DNA from: Cypionkella sp049896245
GTDB lineage: Bacteria; Pseudomonadota; Alphaproteobacteria; Rhodobacterales; Rhodobacteraceae
Assembly: GCF_049896245.1 (NCBI RefSeq)
Contig: NZ_JAFCTX010000010.1
Coordinates: forward strand, 62,001 to 126,000
Length of the DNA: 64,000 nt
Reading direction: 5' to 3'
Made by a program: the position numbers and the translations under genes. A model generated the notes under the pieces. The model saw only the letters and a program-made list of their open reading frames with translations. It had not been told where the DNA came from and did no database searches. Positions within the stretch are counted from its first letter, which is position 1. Each line of letters opens with the position of its first letter. Of this stretch, positions 40,379 to 49,411 are shown piece after piece.

Positions 40379-41074
40379 TTACTGTTTGGTTTGGCCGGGA
40401 AGATCGTGTGGTTGCGGGGCGCGGATTTTCTCCAGCAGTTTCAGCGGGCCAGCCAGCAGGGCTTTGGCGATCGGGTTGTTGTTTATCGCGGTCTTGGTTT
40501 TCTCAAACGTTGTGACATTGGCCAAGCGGCGATCCAGAAACGCCCAAGTATCGGCATTGTCATCCGATTGATCGCCGAGCCAGAACAGCACGGTGGTGGA
40601 ATAGACCGCCGAAAGCGTGGCGCGTTTGGAATACCAGTTCAGATCGTTCGAGGTATCGCCCAAGGCTTTCCAGATTGCATCAGACGTGCCCCAGATCAGT
40701 TTCGCGCCTTCGGGGGCGTGGTGCGGCAGGCTGAACAGCGTGGTGCCACGGCGGACGAGTTCTTTATCGGCCCCAGACAAGCGCAGTTTGATCGCCAACG
40801 CGACGCGGCCCGTGTAACGCAACGCAGTCAGATCAGCGGCGGCAAGGGCTTCGGTCATCGCATGGTCGCCCAGCTGATGATAGGCGACGGCAAGGTCGAT
40901 ACCGCCGCGCGGGAACAAGGCGCGGCCCAAGCCTGGGACTATGCCCGAATCGGTCAGGGCGGCGTGCAGGGTGGTTTCTGACCAGCCATCAAAGGCCGCA
41001 TGCGGCAGGGCGGCTTGCAGAATAAGGCTTTTAGCGGCTTCCATGCTGTGTTCCGCGGTGTTTTTATCGTCCAT
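40379..41074 (-). CDS. coq9: COQ9 family ubiquinone biosynthesis protein
   Basis: A 231-residue COQ9-like protein with a TetR-like N-terminal fold (LILQAALPHAAFDGWSETTLHAAL) and the C-terminal COQ9 lipid-binding block (TSDAIWKALGDTSNDLNWYSKRATLSAVYSTT, recognised in parts such as DLNWYSKRATLS). It supports hydroxylation steps of ubiquinone synthesis. ATG 41074 is used; an extension to 41143 is open but dissimilar. Divergent from rpsU. Confidence 0.9.
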   Translation of the reverse strand: MDDKNTAEHSMEAAKSLILQAALPHAAFDGWSETTLHAALTDSGIVPGLGRALFPRGGIDLAVAYHQLGDHAMTEALAAADLTALRYTGRVALAIKLRLSGADKELVRRGTTLFSLPHHAPEGAKLIWGTSDAIWKALGDTSNDLNWYSKRATLSAVYSTTVLFWLGDQSDDNADTWAFLDRRLANVTTFEKTKTAINNNPIAKALLAGPLKLLEKIRAPQPHDLPGQTKQ

Positions 41075-41181
41075 TTCGGTCCCCTTCCCTGCATATGGTA
41101 GACAAAGCTGCGGGGCTTTGCTATGCGCGCCAAGCCTGCACATTCAGTGCAACTCTAACTTAGGAAGGTGGTGACAACCAC

Positions 41182-41388
41182 ATGCAGGTCAGCGTCCGCG
41201 ACAATAACGTTGAGCAAGCGCTTCGCGCCCTCAAGAAAAAGCTCCAGCGCGAAGGCGTGTTCCGCGAAATGAAGCTTAAGCAACATTTCGAGAAACCCTC
41301 CGTCAAGAAAGCTCGCGAATCCGCCGAAGCCGTGCGCCGTGCGCGCAAGCTCGCGCGGAAGAAGCTTCAGCGCGAAGGCGGGATGTAA
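41182..41388 (+). CDS. rpsU: 30S ribosomal protein S21
   Basis: A 68-residue basic S21: MQVSVRDNNVEQALRALKKK and KKARESAEAVRRARKLARKK. The divergent 107-base gap to coq9 must contain its promoter. An AGGAAGG lies about 15 bases before ATG. Confidence 0.95.
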   Translation: MQVSVRDNNVEQALRALKKKLQREGVFREMKLKQHFEKPSVKKARESAEAVRRARKLARKKLQREGGM

Positions 41389-41452
41389 TTTTCGGGTTCC
41401 CGAAGATTGCCAAACGTTAGCGACACTGGAGGAGCGATCCTCACCCCGATTG

Positions 41453-41482
41453 ACCCCCGCCCTTCACAGGTCGGGGGTTTTT
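41453..41482 (+). terminator. Rho-independent terminator of rpsU
   Basis: Stem ACCCCCG (41453-41459) with CGGGGGT (41472-41478) and TTTTT. The rest of the 239-base gap up to 41627 shows no gene. Confidence 0.82.
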
Positions 41483-41627
41483 CATTGCGATTATATTTAA
41501 GGCATATCGCCTGTGATATGCGCATATTGGGCATATTCAACCCGAGTCGCGTGTCTTCGCAGCAATCTGGCAACCGAAAGCGGGCATCGGCGTTTAGCTG
41601 GAAACGATCACAGCGAAAGGGCTGTCT

Positions 41628-42434
41628 ATGCTTATGAGGTTTGGCTACGACATCTCGGTGTCCTGTGCCTATGAGACGCCGATGATCTGTATGATGTCGG
41701 TGCGCGATGAGTTGCGGGAAGCGTTGCGCGTACAATCCGCGATGGCGACGACGCCTGAGGTGGCGACGACAGTCTATAGCGATCTGTTCGGCAACACCTG
41801 CCGGCGGATGGTGGCGCAGCCCGGCCTGTTCTCTCTGCGCAGCGATTGCACGATAGAGGTCAGCGGCTTGCCCGATCCGGTGCAGCCGTGGTTGCGGCCA
41901 ACACCGCTGGCGGACCTACCGGATGAGGTTTTGATCTATCTGGTCGGCAGTCGCTATTGCGAGACCGATAAGCTGAGCCAGATCGCTTGGGATATGTTTG
42001 GCCATATCGCGCCCGGTTATGCGCAGGTGCAGGCGATTTGTGATTATGTGCATAACCACATCCGGTTTGATTATATGAACGCGCGGGTGACGCGGACGGC
42101 TTATGAGGGCTGGCAAGAGGGCACCGGAGTGTGCCGCGATTTCGCGCATCTGGCGATTACGCTCTGCCGCTGCATGAACATCCCGACGCGCTATGTGAAC
42201 GGCTATATCCCGGATATCGGCGTGCCAGTGACCGGGCCGATGGATTTCGCGGCTTGGATGCAGGTTTATCTGGATGGCGGCTGGCATACCTTTGATCCGC
42301 GCAACAATGTGCCGCGGATTGGCCGGGTAGAGGTGGCTTACGGGCGGGATGCGGCGGATGTGCCGCTGATCCACTCGTTTGGGCCGCATGTGTTGCAGAA
42401 GTTTACGGTTTGGGCGGAGGAAGTGCCCGCCTAG
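41628..42434 (+). CDS. Transglutaminase-like domain protein with altered triad
   Basis: A 268-residue cytoplasmic protein of the COG1305 type. The transglutaminase core has the nucleophile C169 (GTGVCRDFAHLAITLCR) and D223 (HTFDPRNN). The position of the usual histidine is filled by alanine (MDFAAW, A208), although some alphaproteobacterial relatives may also vary here. An N-terminal beta domain (FGYDISVSCAYETPM) precedes it. Possibly a peptidase or a non-catalytic member. Start ATG 41628. Confidence 0.82.
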   Translation: MLMRFGYDISVSCAYETPMICMMSVRDELREALRVQSAMATTPEVATTVYSDLFGNTCRRMVAQPGLFSLRSDCTIEVSGLPDPVQPWLRPTPLADLPDEVLIYLVGSRYCETDKLSQIAWDMFGHIAPGYAQVQAICDYVHNHIRFDYMNARVTRTAYEGWQEGTGVCRDFAHLAITLCRCMNIPTRYVNGYIPDIGVPVTGPMDFAAWMQVYLDGGWHTFDPRNNVPRIGRVEVAYGRDAADVPLIHSFGPHVLQKFTVWAEEVPA

Positions 42435-42447
42435 ACGCTTAGGTAGT

Positions 42448-42476
42448 GCCGCCCACCCGCACTGCAGGTGGGCGGC
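42448..42476. terminator. Bidirectional hairpin between transglutaminase-like gene and phoX
   Basis: GCCGCCCACC (42448-42457) pairs with GGTGGGCGGC (42467-42476), loop nine bases; it lies between convergent genes. Confidence 0.65.
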
Positions 42477-42482
42477 GGTATG

Positions 42483-44408
42483 TCAGCTTGCGACTTCGGC
42501 ACCGTCATTGCGCTGGATCGCCACAACTGCGGGGCGCGGCAGCCCGCCGTCTTTGAAATCGGGCCAGAGGGTTTCGACTTTGTCCAAGGTTTCGGCATTC
42601 TCAGCCGGATGCTGGACCGAGATGAACAAGGTTGTGCCATCCGGGGTGAAGCAGGGGCCAGAGGCTTCGGCCCCAATCGGGCAGGCGAACAACAGTTTCG
42701 GAAGACCGCGCGCTGGGCCTTCGGTATCAACGCCGTAAACCCCATCGGCGATGTCGAAATCATTCGCGCCATCGGTCGACACAAACATCCGGCCCTTGGG
42801 GTCGAAGGTCAGGTTGTCGGGGTTCACGAACCAGCCGTTTTCCGAGGTATCCGGGCTGAAGGTAGAACCCGTCGCCGGGTCTTTCGGGTTGCCCGCCAGC
42901 ACGAACAGATCCCAGCCGTATTTCTCGGCGGTATGGTCGGCATCCATGCCAGCGCCGCCCGGTGGGATCATCTCGACAATATGGCCCCACAGGTTTTCCG
43001 GGCGGGTGTTGGCGGCGTTCAGCTTGTCTTGGGTGATTTTCTTGTTCTTGGTCATCACAGCATAAACGCGGCCCGTCACCGGGTTGGTTTCCATATCTTC
43101 CGGGCGGTCCATCGGCGTCGCCCCCAGAATGTCTGCCGCCATCCGGGCCTTGCGCACCACATCAGCCTGATCGGCAAAGCCCGCCTCGGCGGTCAGCCCG
43201 CCCGCGCCATGGGTCAGTGGCAGCCATGTCAGCGTGCCATCGGCATCATAACGCGCAACCGAAAGCGTGCCCGCATCCAGCAAATCCTTGCCAGAGGCCG
43301 GGTTGGCAGGATCGTATTTCGCTTCCGTGACAAAGCGGTAGACGTATTCGAAGTAATCGTCATCGCCCATATAGACCACAACGCGTCCGTCTTTGTTCAG
43401 CACAACGGTCGAGGCTTCGTGTGACATCCGGCCCAAAGCGGTGCGCTTGACCGGGGTCGAGGTGGCATCATAGGGGTCGATCTCAACCACCCAGTCAAAG
43501 CGGTTCGGCTCGTTGGGTTCTTTGCTCATATCAAAGCGGGTATCGAAGCGCGCGCGACCGTAATAATCCGAGCCGTCATAGCCGTAGCGCTCCAGCACAG
43601 CGGCTTCGGGATTGCCCTCGGTCGATCCGCCAAAGGTATCCGACGCACCTTCCTCACAGGTCAGCACGGTGCCCCAAGGCGTCACACCGCCCGAGCAGTT
43701 GTAGGTAGTGCCCTTGGCCATCGTGCCCGTGGGGTCAGCCGAGGTTTTCAGATGCGCATTGCCAGCCGCCGGGCCCGAGATGGTCATCGGCGTCTCAAGC
43801 GTGATGCGGCGGTTCAGCGGGCTGTCTTGCACCACACTCCAGACGCCATCCTTGCGGATAATTTCGACGATGGAATGGCCGATCGCCATGTTGCACAAAG
43901 CCACCTGCGCTTCGGTCATCTTCGCGCGCGCGTCATCTTCGGTCATGTCCGCAAACATCACGTTGGGCGAGACATATTCGTTGTTCACACAAAGAAGCCC
44001 GTGATCCGAGGTTTGCGAGCCGCGCGGCAGCGGCATGAAAGCGATGTAATCGCAGTTATAGCCGAATCGGTCGGCCTGCGAAGCGGCGTCGATCTTGGTG
44101 GGGTCAAAAGCCTCTTGCCCGGCCTTCATCGCATCGCCCCAAGCGACCACAACATCGGCCTTATAGCCCTCGGCCACATGGTGCATCTTGTCATAGATGC
44201 GGGTCAGTTCGCTGAATTGCAGGCTGGATTGTGCCGCCGCCGCATAGGCTTGGGTGGAAAACAGCGAGCCGACAAAGCCTTGGGCGGCGACAGCGCCAAG
44301 CGTGGCTCCGGCGCTTTTCAGAAAGCTGCGGCGGGAGCGGTCGGCAATGATATCGCGCATCGGGGTGTTGCTGGCGCGGTTGTGCAGATTTTCAGGGGTG
44401 TTGGTCAT
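42483..44408 (-). CDS. phoX: PhoX family alkaline phosphatase (Tat-exported)
   Basis: A 641-residue DUF839/PhoX protein. The N-terminal Tat motif RRSFLKSAG (26-34) with the GATLGAVAAQGFVG hydrophobic part directs folded export. The mature protein has the FMPLPRGSQTSDHGLLCVNNEY, NCSGGVTPWGTVLTCEEG and WGHIVEMIPPGG-type blocks that hold the Ca/Fe active site in PhoX. It hydrolyses phosphate monoesters in the periplasm. No clear Pho box was recognised in the 91 bases to the next gene. Confidence 0.88.
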   Translation of the reverse strand: MTNTPENLHNRASNTPMRDIIADRSRRSFLKSAGATLGAVAAQGFVGSLFSTQAYAAAAQSSLQFSELTRIYDKMHHVAEGYKADVVVAWGDAMKAGQEAFDPTKIDAASQADRFGYNCDYIAFMPLPRGSQTSDHGLLCVNNEYVSPNVMFADMTEDDARAKMTEAQVALCNMAIGHSIVEIIRKDGVWSVVQDSPLNRRITLETPMTISGPAAGNAHLKTSADPTGTMAKGTTYNCSGGVTPWGTVLTCEEGASDTFGGSTEGNPEAAVLERYGYDGSDYYGRARFDTRFDMSKEPNEPNRFDWVVEIDPYDATSTPVKRTALGRMSHEASTVVLNKDGRVVVYMGDDDYFEYVYRFVTEAKYDPANPASGKDLLDAGTLSVARYDADGTLTWLPLTHGAGGLTAEAGFADQADVVRKARMAADILGATPMDRPEDMETNPVTGRVYAVMTKNKKITQDKLNAANTRPENLWGHIVEMIPPGGAGMDADHTAEKYGWDLFVLAGNPKDPATGSTFSPDTSENGWFVNPDNLTFDPKGRMFVSTDGANDFDIADGVYGVDTEGPARGLPKLLFACPIGAEASGPCFTPDGTTLFISVQHPAENAETLDKVETLWPDFKDGGLPRPAVVAIQRNDGAEVAS

Positions 44409-44499
44409 GACTGGAGATTCCTCTGGCTGTGCTACTTGAGGCTAGCGCGGGCGTGTAACGCGCGGGTGATGCGCGCAGCTTGGCGAAGAATGCGGCAGG

Positions 44500-44964
44500 T
44501 CAGACCGCGATCGCGGTGGTTTTCACCACAGTGCGCAACGCGAAGCTGGATTGCATCTGGCGCACACCGGGCAGGCGCGACAGGTGTTGGCGGTGGATGC
44601 GGGCGAAATCCTCGGTATCTTCGGCCATGATCTTGATCAGGTAATCTGCGGTGCCTGCCATCAGATGACATTCGAGGATGTCGGGGACTTTGGCGACTTC
44701 GCGCTCGAAGGCATCAAGCAGATCTTCGGCCTGAGACTGCAGGGTGATCTCGACGAATACCGTGGTGGGTTTGCCCATGCGGCGGGTGTTCAGCAAAGCG
44801 ACATAGCCGTCGATATAGCCCGCTTCCTCCAGCAGCTGCACGCGGCGGTGACAGGCGGAAGGCGACAGGTTTACCCGTTCCGACAGATCGGCATTGGTAA
44901 TGCGGCCGTCTTTTTGCAAAACCCCGAGGATGCGGCGGTCGGTGGCGTCCAGATCGGTGGCCAT
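44500..44964 (-). CDS. Lrp/AsnC family transcriptional regulator (probable ald regulator)
   Basis: A 154-residue Lrp-type regulator. N-terminal HTH: LDATDRRILGVLQKDGRITNADLSERVNLSPSACHRRV region; C-terminal RAM domain with VPDILECHLMAGTADYLIKI. It reads divergently from alanine dehydrogenase over a 142-base gap, the usual arrangement for an AldR-like regulator that senses alanine. No operator could be fixed by eye. Confidence 0.9.
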   Translation of the reverse strand: MATDLDATDRRILGVLQKDGRITNADLSERVNLSPSACHRRVQLLEEAGYIDGYVALLNTRRMGKPTTVFVEITLQSQAEDLLDAFEREVAKVPDILECHLMAGTADYLIKIMAEDTEDFARIHRQHLSRLPGVRQMQSSFALRTVVKTTAIAV

Positions 44965-45106
44965 GGTGGAAATCTTTCTATCAGCGGTATTTCTTCGCAG
45001 AATCTATCACGGATCAAGCTGGGCGTCATTAAAGTTTCAAAGCATTTGCAACGGATCAGGTTCAAGCTGACGGGCAGGGACGCAGAGTCCATCAGGGAGA
45101 GAGCTT

Positions 45107-46225
45107 ATGAAAATCGGATGTCCGAAGGAAATCAAACCGCAAGAATTTCGCGTTGGCATGACGCCGAATGCCGCGCGCGAAGCGGTGCTTGCGGGTCATG
45201 CTGTGATGATCGAAACCGGGGCCGGCAATGGCGCTGGGTTTACCGATGGCGATTATATTGCAGCGGGGGCGGCGATTGTCGGCACGGCAGCGGAAGTGTT
45301 TGCCGCCGCCGATATGATCGTGAAGGTGAAAGAGCCGCAGCCGGTGGAACGCGCGATGCTGCGTGCGGGACAGATGTTGTTCACCTATCTGCATCTGGCC
45401 CCAGACCCGGATCAGACGCGGGATTTGCTGGCCTCAGGTGCCACTTGCATCGCCTATGAGACGGTGACGGATGATCGCGGTGGGTTGCCGCTGCTGGCGC
45501 CAATGTCGGAAGTGGCAGGGCGGCTGGCACCCCAAGTCGGGGCGTGGACCTTGCAGAAGGCCAATGGCGGGCGCGGCGTGTTGATGGGCGGCGTGCCGGG
45601 CGTGTTGCCTGCGCGCGTGCTGGTGATCGGCGGCGGGGTGGTGGGCACCCATGCCGCGAAAATCTCGGCCGGCATGGGTGCGGATGTGACGGTGCTGGAC
45701 CGCTCGGTCAATCGGCTGCGCTATCTGGATGATGTGTTCGGCGGGCAGTTCAAATGCGGCTACGCCGATGCGGCGACGACGATTGAGCTGGCGCGGCAAG
45801 CTGATCTGATCATCGGCGCGGTGCTTATTCCGGGGGCGGCGGCACCCAAACTGATCTCACGCGCGCAACTGGCCGAGTTGAAGCCGGGCGCAGCACTGGT
45901 CGATGTGGCGATTGATCAGGGCGGCTGTTTTGAGACTTCGCGGGCGACCACGCACCAAGATCCGATCTATGAAGTCGATGGCATCATGCATTACTGCGTG
46001 GCCAACATGCCGGGGGCGGTGGCGCGGACTTCGACTTTGGCTTTGGGCAATGCGACGATGCCGTTCCTGCTGGCCTTGGCGAACAAAGGCTGGAAGCGGG
46101 CTTGCGCCGAGGACAAACACCTGCTGGCCGGGTTGAACGTCCATGCCGGTAAGCTGACTTATGCGGCGGTCGGGGCGGCTTTGGGCTTGCCGGTGATCAC
46201 CGGGGTCGAGGCTTTGGCAATCTGA
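45107..46225 (+). CDS. ald: Alanine dehydrogenase
   Basis: A 372-residue NAD-dependent alanine dehydrogenase. The substrate and catalytic residues R15, K75 and H96 (YLHLA) fall at the canonical positions, and the dinucleotide site is VLVIGGGVVGTHAA. It interconverts alanine with pyruvate and ammonia in the cytoplasm. Probably controlled by the divergent Lrp-type regulator. Confidence 0.96.
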   Translation: MKIGCPKEIKPQEFRVGMTPNAAREAVLAGHAVMIETGAGNGAGFTDGDYIAAGAAIVGTAAEVFAAADMIVKVKEPQPVERAMLRAGQMLFTYLHLAPDPDQTRDLLASGATCIAYETVTDDRGGLPLLAPMSEVAGRLAPQVGAWTLQKANGGRGVLMGGVPGVLPARVLVIGGGVVGTHAAKISAGMGADVTVLDRSVNRLRYLDDVFGGQFKCGYADAATTIELARQADLIIGAVLIPGAAAPKLISRAQLAELKPGAALVDVAIDQGGCFETSRATTHQDPIYEVDGIMHYCVANMPGAVARTSTLALGNATMPFLLALANKGWKRACAEDKHLLAGLNVHAGKLTYAAVGAALGLPVITGVEALAI

Positions 46226-46233
46226 AAACAGGT

Positions 46234-46268
46234 GCGTTTGCGGCGGGCATCGAGCCCGCCGCAAACGC
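46234..46268 (+). terminator. Hairpin after ald
   Basis: A 15-base stem GCGTTTGCGGCGGGC (46234-46248) with its complement (46254-46268) and a five-base loop, starting nine bases after the ald stop. Confidence 0.7.
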
Positions 46269-46300
46269 GCTGCCGGGCTTGCTTATACAATGGCACGATG

Positions 46301-46331
46301 AAAAGGCCCCCGACAAGATCGGGGGCCTTTT
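46301..46331. terminator. Bidirectional terminator between ald and mscL
   Basis: AAAAGGCCCCCGA (46301-46313) pairs with TCGGGGGCCTTTT (46319-46331); A and T tracts on the two sides let it serve both converging genes. Confidence 0.8.
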
Positions 46332-46373
46332 GCGTGGGGTGGTCGGCTTTTTTGCCAGCAGCCAGAGGCTGAC

Positions 46374-46790
46374 TTACTTTTTCACAGCAGTCAGAATGTC
46401 TTTCAGCACGTCAAGTTCGGTCGGGCCAGCCGGAGCCGCCGGGGCCTCTGCCTTCTTCGGCATCAGTCTGTTCATGGACTTCACCAGCATGAACACAACA
46501 AAGGCAATGATCAGAAAGTTGATTACAGCGGTGATGAAAGAGCCATAAGCCAACACAGCAGCGCCTGAATCGCGTGCCGCTGCAAGGCTTGCGCCTTCGG
46601 GAACAGTGCCCTTAAGCACCACGTACATGTTACTCAGATCGACGTTGCCCAAAATCAGGCCGATAATCGGGTTGATCATGTCTGCCACAAGGCTGCCGAC
46701 AATCGCGGTGAAGGCAGCGCCGATGATGATACCTACGGCGAGGTCCATCACATTGCCCTTCATGATGAAGGTCTTGAATTCGTTAATCAT
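46374..46790 (-). CDS. mscL: Large-conductance mechanosensitive channel
   Basis: A 138-residue MscL: MINEFKTFIMKGNVMDLAVGIIIGAAFTAIV (given in parts, e.g. GNVMDLAVGIIIGAAF) for the first transmembrane helix, a periplasmic loop, a second helix (FITAVINFLIIAFVVFML) and a cytoplasmic helix at the C-terminus. It relieves osmotic downshock in the inner membrane as a homopentamer. Confidence 0.95.
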   Translation of the reverse strand: MINEFKTFIMKGNVMDLAVGIIIGAAFTAIVGSLVADMINPIIGLILGNVDLSNMYVVLKGTVPEGASLAAARDSGAAVLAYGSFITAVINFLIIAFVVFMLVKSMNRLMPKKAEAPAAPAGPTELDVLKDILTAVKK

Positions 46791-46954
46791 TTACTGTTCC
46801 CTTGGCTGTTTCCGCCGTTTCGGCGTGATTGGGTGCCCGCGACATCGCGTAACGCACGCAATATGCCACAGCTTTTCGACCCGATCAGGGGGAATTTTCC
46901 GTCCGAGTGAACAAAATGGCCGTATTCCGGCAGTTTATACCGGAGATTTGCCAG

Positions 46955-49300
46955 TTACGCGCCATAGGGCACCCAAATTGTTTTCACATCCGTCGCGGCG
47001 CGCAGGAAAGTGCGGCCTTCGCCCTCGGTGATCCAATCGCGGGAGTGGCCGTTGTTGACCCATGTGCGCTTGATGTTTCCGGCGGACTCTTTCTCGATCA
47101 GGGTGGAGAGGTTGCTGGCGGAGAAGCTCCATACGGCGTCAATATCGCGGTGGCCTGCGAGGGGTTTGGCGAGTTCGGTGTGCGCGCCGGTGACGATGTT
47201 GACGACGCCTGCGGGCAGGTCTGAGGTGTCGAGCACTTGGTAGAAATCGGTGGCGGCCAGCGGGAACGGCTCGGACGGCACGAGGATGCAGGTGTTACCC
47301 ATCGCGATGGCGGGGGCCATCAGCGAGATCAGACCAAGTAGGGGCGCATCGTCGGGGCAGAGCGCGCCAATGACGCCGCAGGGCTCATTCATCGCCAGCG
47401 CCACGCCGCGCAGGGGCACGGATTTCACCGCGCCGTCGAATTTATCGGCCCAAGCGGCATAGCTGAACAGGCGGGCGATGGAAGCCTCAACCTCGGCCTC
47501 GCCGGAGCGTCCGGTCAGGTCGCGAAGGCGGCCCGCGAACTCTGTCGCACGGGCGGAGAGGTTTTCGGCGATGTAGAACAGGATTTGCGCGCGGGCATGG
47601 GCGGTGGTTTTGGCCCAGGATTTCGCGGCATGGGCGGCCTCGACCGCGTTGCGGATGTCCTTGCGGTTGCCGAGGCCCGCGTGGCCCAAGAGCTTGCCTT
47701 TCGGCGACCAAATGGGAAGCGAGTAGCCGCCATCGGGGCGGGCTTGTTTGCCTGCGATGTAGAGTTTGGCGGTGCGGTCGATGCTGGAGGCCTCGATGAT
47801 GGCGGGGGGCGCAAAGGCTTTGATCGGGCTCAGCGGTTTGGTCGCGCGGATGGGTTTGAGATAGGCCATCAGACCCTCCCAGCCGCCCTCACGGCCAAAA
47901 CCGCTTTCGCGCACACCGCCAAAACCAGCGGCGGCGTCGAACAGGTTGGTGGCGTTGACCCAGACCACGCCCGCCTTGATCTTCGGGGCCACGTCGAGGG
48001 CGAGGTTGATGTTTTCCGACCAGATGGTCGCGGCGAGACCGTATTTGGTGTTATTCGCCAGCTCTACAGCTTCGGTCGGGGTGCGGAAGGTCATGGCGAC
48101 CAGCACGGGGCCGAAGATTTCTTCCTGCATCAGGGTGGAAGCGGCGGAAAGCCCGGTGATCAGGGTGGGCGGGTAGAAGCAGCCATCAGGCACGGTGCAG
48201 GCGGCGTGGTAGGTTTCGCCGTCTTGGTTGGTGTCCACCATGCTCTTGATCGTGGCGAGTTGCGCCGGGTCGACGATGGCCCCCACGTCGATGCATTTGT
48301 CCAAGGGGTCACCAAGGCGCAGCCCATCCATCCGGCGTTTCAGCTTTTCGTAGAAACGATCCGCAATGCCTTCCTGGATCAACAGGCGGCTTCCGGCGCA
48401 GCAAACCTGGCCTTGGTTGAACCAGATCGCATCGACGAGGCCCTCGATGGCGCTGTCCACATCGGCGTCGTCGAACACGATATAGGGGGATTTTCCACCA
48501 AGTTCCAAGGTCAGGGCCTTGCCAGAGCCTGCGGTGGCCTCGCGGATTTTGCGGCCCACGACGGTCGATCCGGTGAAGGCGATTTTATTCACATCGGGGT
48601 GGTTGACGAGGGCAGCCCCGGTGTCGCCGTCGCCGGTGACGATGTTCAAAACGCCCTTCGGCAGACCAGCCTCACGGGTCAGCTCTGCAAACAGCAAAGC
48701 GGTGAGCGGGGTGTATTCGGCGGGTTTCAGTACCACAGCGTTGCCTGCGGCGAGGGCGGGGGCGACTTTCCATGCCAGCATCAGCAGCGGGAAGTTCCAC
48801 GGGATGACGGCTCCGCACACACCGAGGGGCGCTTGGCCGGGCAGTTCGGCGTCGATCAGTTGCGCAAGGCCCGCGTGATAGTAGAAATGCCGCGCGACAA
48901 GCGGGATGTCGATATCGCGCGATTCGCGGATCGGTTTGCCGTTGTCCATGGTTTCCAGCACGGCGAGCAGGCGGGCATGTTTCTGCACCAGCCGGGCGAG
49001 GGCGTAGAGGGCTTTGGCGCGGGCATGGCCGGGCAGTTTCGCCCATTTCGGCTGGGCATGGCGGGCGGCTTTGACTGCCGCATCGACATCGCTGGCGCTG
49101 CCTTGGGTGACAAGCGCGAGCGGTTTCGCGGTGGCGGGGTTTTTCGTCTCAAACACCTCGCCGAGTTTGGTGAACGCGCCGTCGATCCAGTGGCCGAAGC
49201 TTTGGTGTTTGGTCAGCCAAGCCATCACCTCGGCATTGCTTTCGGGGGCGGGGCCATATGCCATGCTGTCGAAGATCTCGCGGACGGTGGGAGTGGTCAT
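46955..49300 (-). CDS. ALDH16-type double aldehyde dehydrogenase
   Basis: A 781-residue protein made of two ALDH-like halves. The first (about 1-480) is catalytic: E266 in LELGGKSPY and C300 in NQGQVCCAGSR, 34 residues apart. The second (about 500-781) keeps the ALDH fold (WAKTTAHARAQILFYIAENL, GVIGALCPDDAPLLG, GVVNIVTG) but lacks a recognisable catalytic cysteine motif and ends early. This is the arrangement of bacterial ALDH16. The gene is preceded, 111 bases away on the same strand, by deoC, which suggests oxidation of acetaldehyde or a related aldehyde from deoxyribose breakdown. ATG 49300 is supported by family alignment of the N-terminus. Confidence 0.88.
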   Translation of the reverse strand: MTTPTVREIFDSMAYGPAPESNAEVMAWLTKHQSFGHWIDGAFTKLGEVFETKNPATAKPLALVTQGSASDVDAAVKAARHAQPKWAKLPGHARAKALYALARLVQKHARLLAVLETMDNGKPIRESRDIDIPLVARHFYYHAGLAQLIDAELPGQAPLGVCGAVIPWNFPLLMLAWKVAPALAAGNAVVLKPAEYTPLTALLFAELTREAGLPKGVLNIVTGDGDTGAALVNHPDVNKIAFTGSTVVGRKIREATAGSGKALTLELGGKSPYIVFDDADVDSAIEGLVDAIWFNQGQVCCAGSRLLIQEGIADRFYEKLKRRMDGLRLGDPLDKCIDVGAIVDPAQLATIKSMVDTNQDGETYHAACTVPDGCFYPPTLITGLSAASTLMQEEIFGPVLVAMTFRTPTEAVELANNTKYGLAATIWSENINLALDVAPKIKAGVVWVNATNLFDAAAGFGGVRESGFGREGGWEGLMAYLKPIRATKPLSPIKAFAPPAIIEASSIDRTAKLYIAGKQARPDGGYSLPIWSPKGKLLGHAGLGNRKDIRNAVEAAHAAKSWAKTTAHARAQILFYIAENLSARATEFAGRLRDLTGRSGEAEVEASIARLFSYAAWADKFDGAVKSVPLRGVALAMNEPCGVIGALCPDDAPLLGLISLMAPAIAMGNTCILVPSEPFPLAATDFYQVLDTSDLPAGVVNIVTGAHTELAKPLAGHRDIDAVWSFSASNLSTLIEKESAGNIKRTWVNNGHSRDWITEGEGRTFLRAATDVKTIWVPYGA

Positions 49301-49358
49301 GGCATTGTCCTTTGGCAGGGCGGCAGGCTTTGAGCGGGAGCGGGTGCGGCAGGCGTGC

Positions 49359-49397
49359 GCCTCCGGCGGGAATATTTGGGCCAAGATGAAATTGGGA
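49359..49397 (+). repeat. GGGAATATTT/GGCCAAGATGAAA repeat half, copy 5
   Basis: CCTCCGGCGGGAATATTT then GGGCCAAGATGAAATTGGG, differing at only two positions from the left arm of the palindrome at 30746. Only one arm is present. Lies between deoC and the ALDH16 gene. Confidence 0.7.
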
Positions 49398-49411
49398 GGG
49401 CGGGCATCAGG

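Noticed and set aside
47585..49333. 582-codon frame opposite the ALDH16 gene
   Set aside because: Gly/Val/Phe-rich shadow of a strongly coding strand with no recognisable domain.
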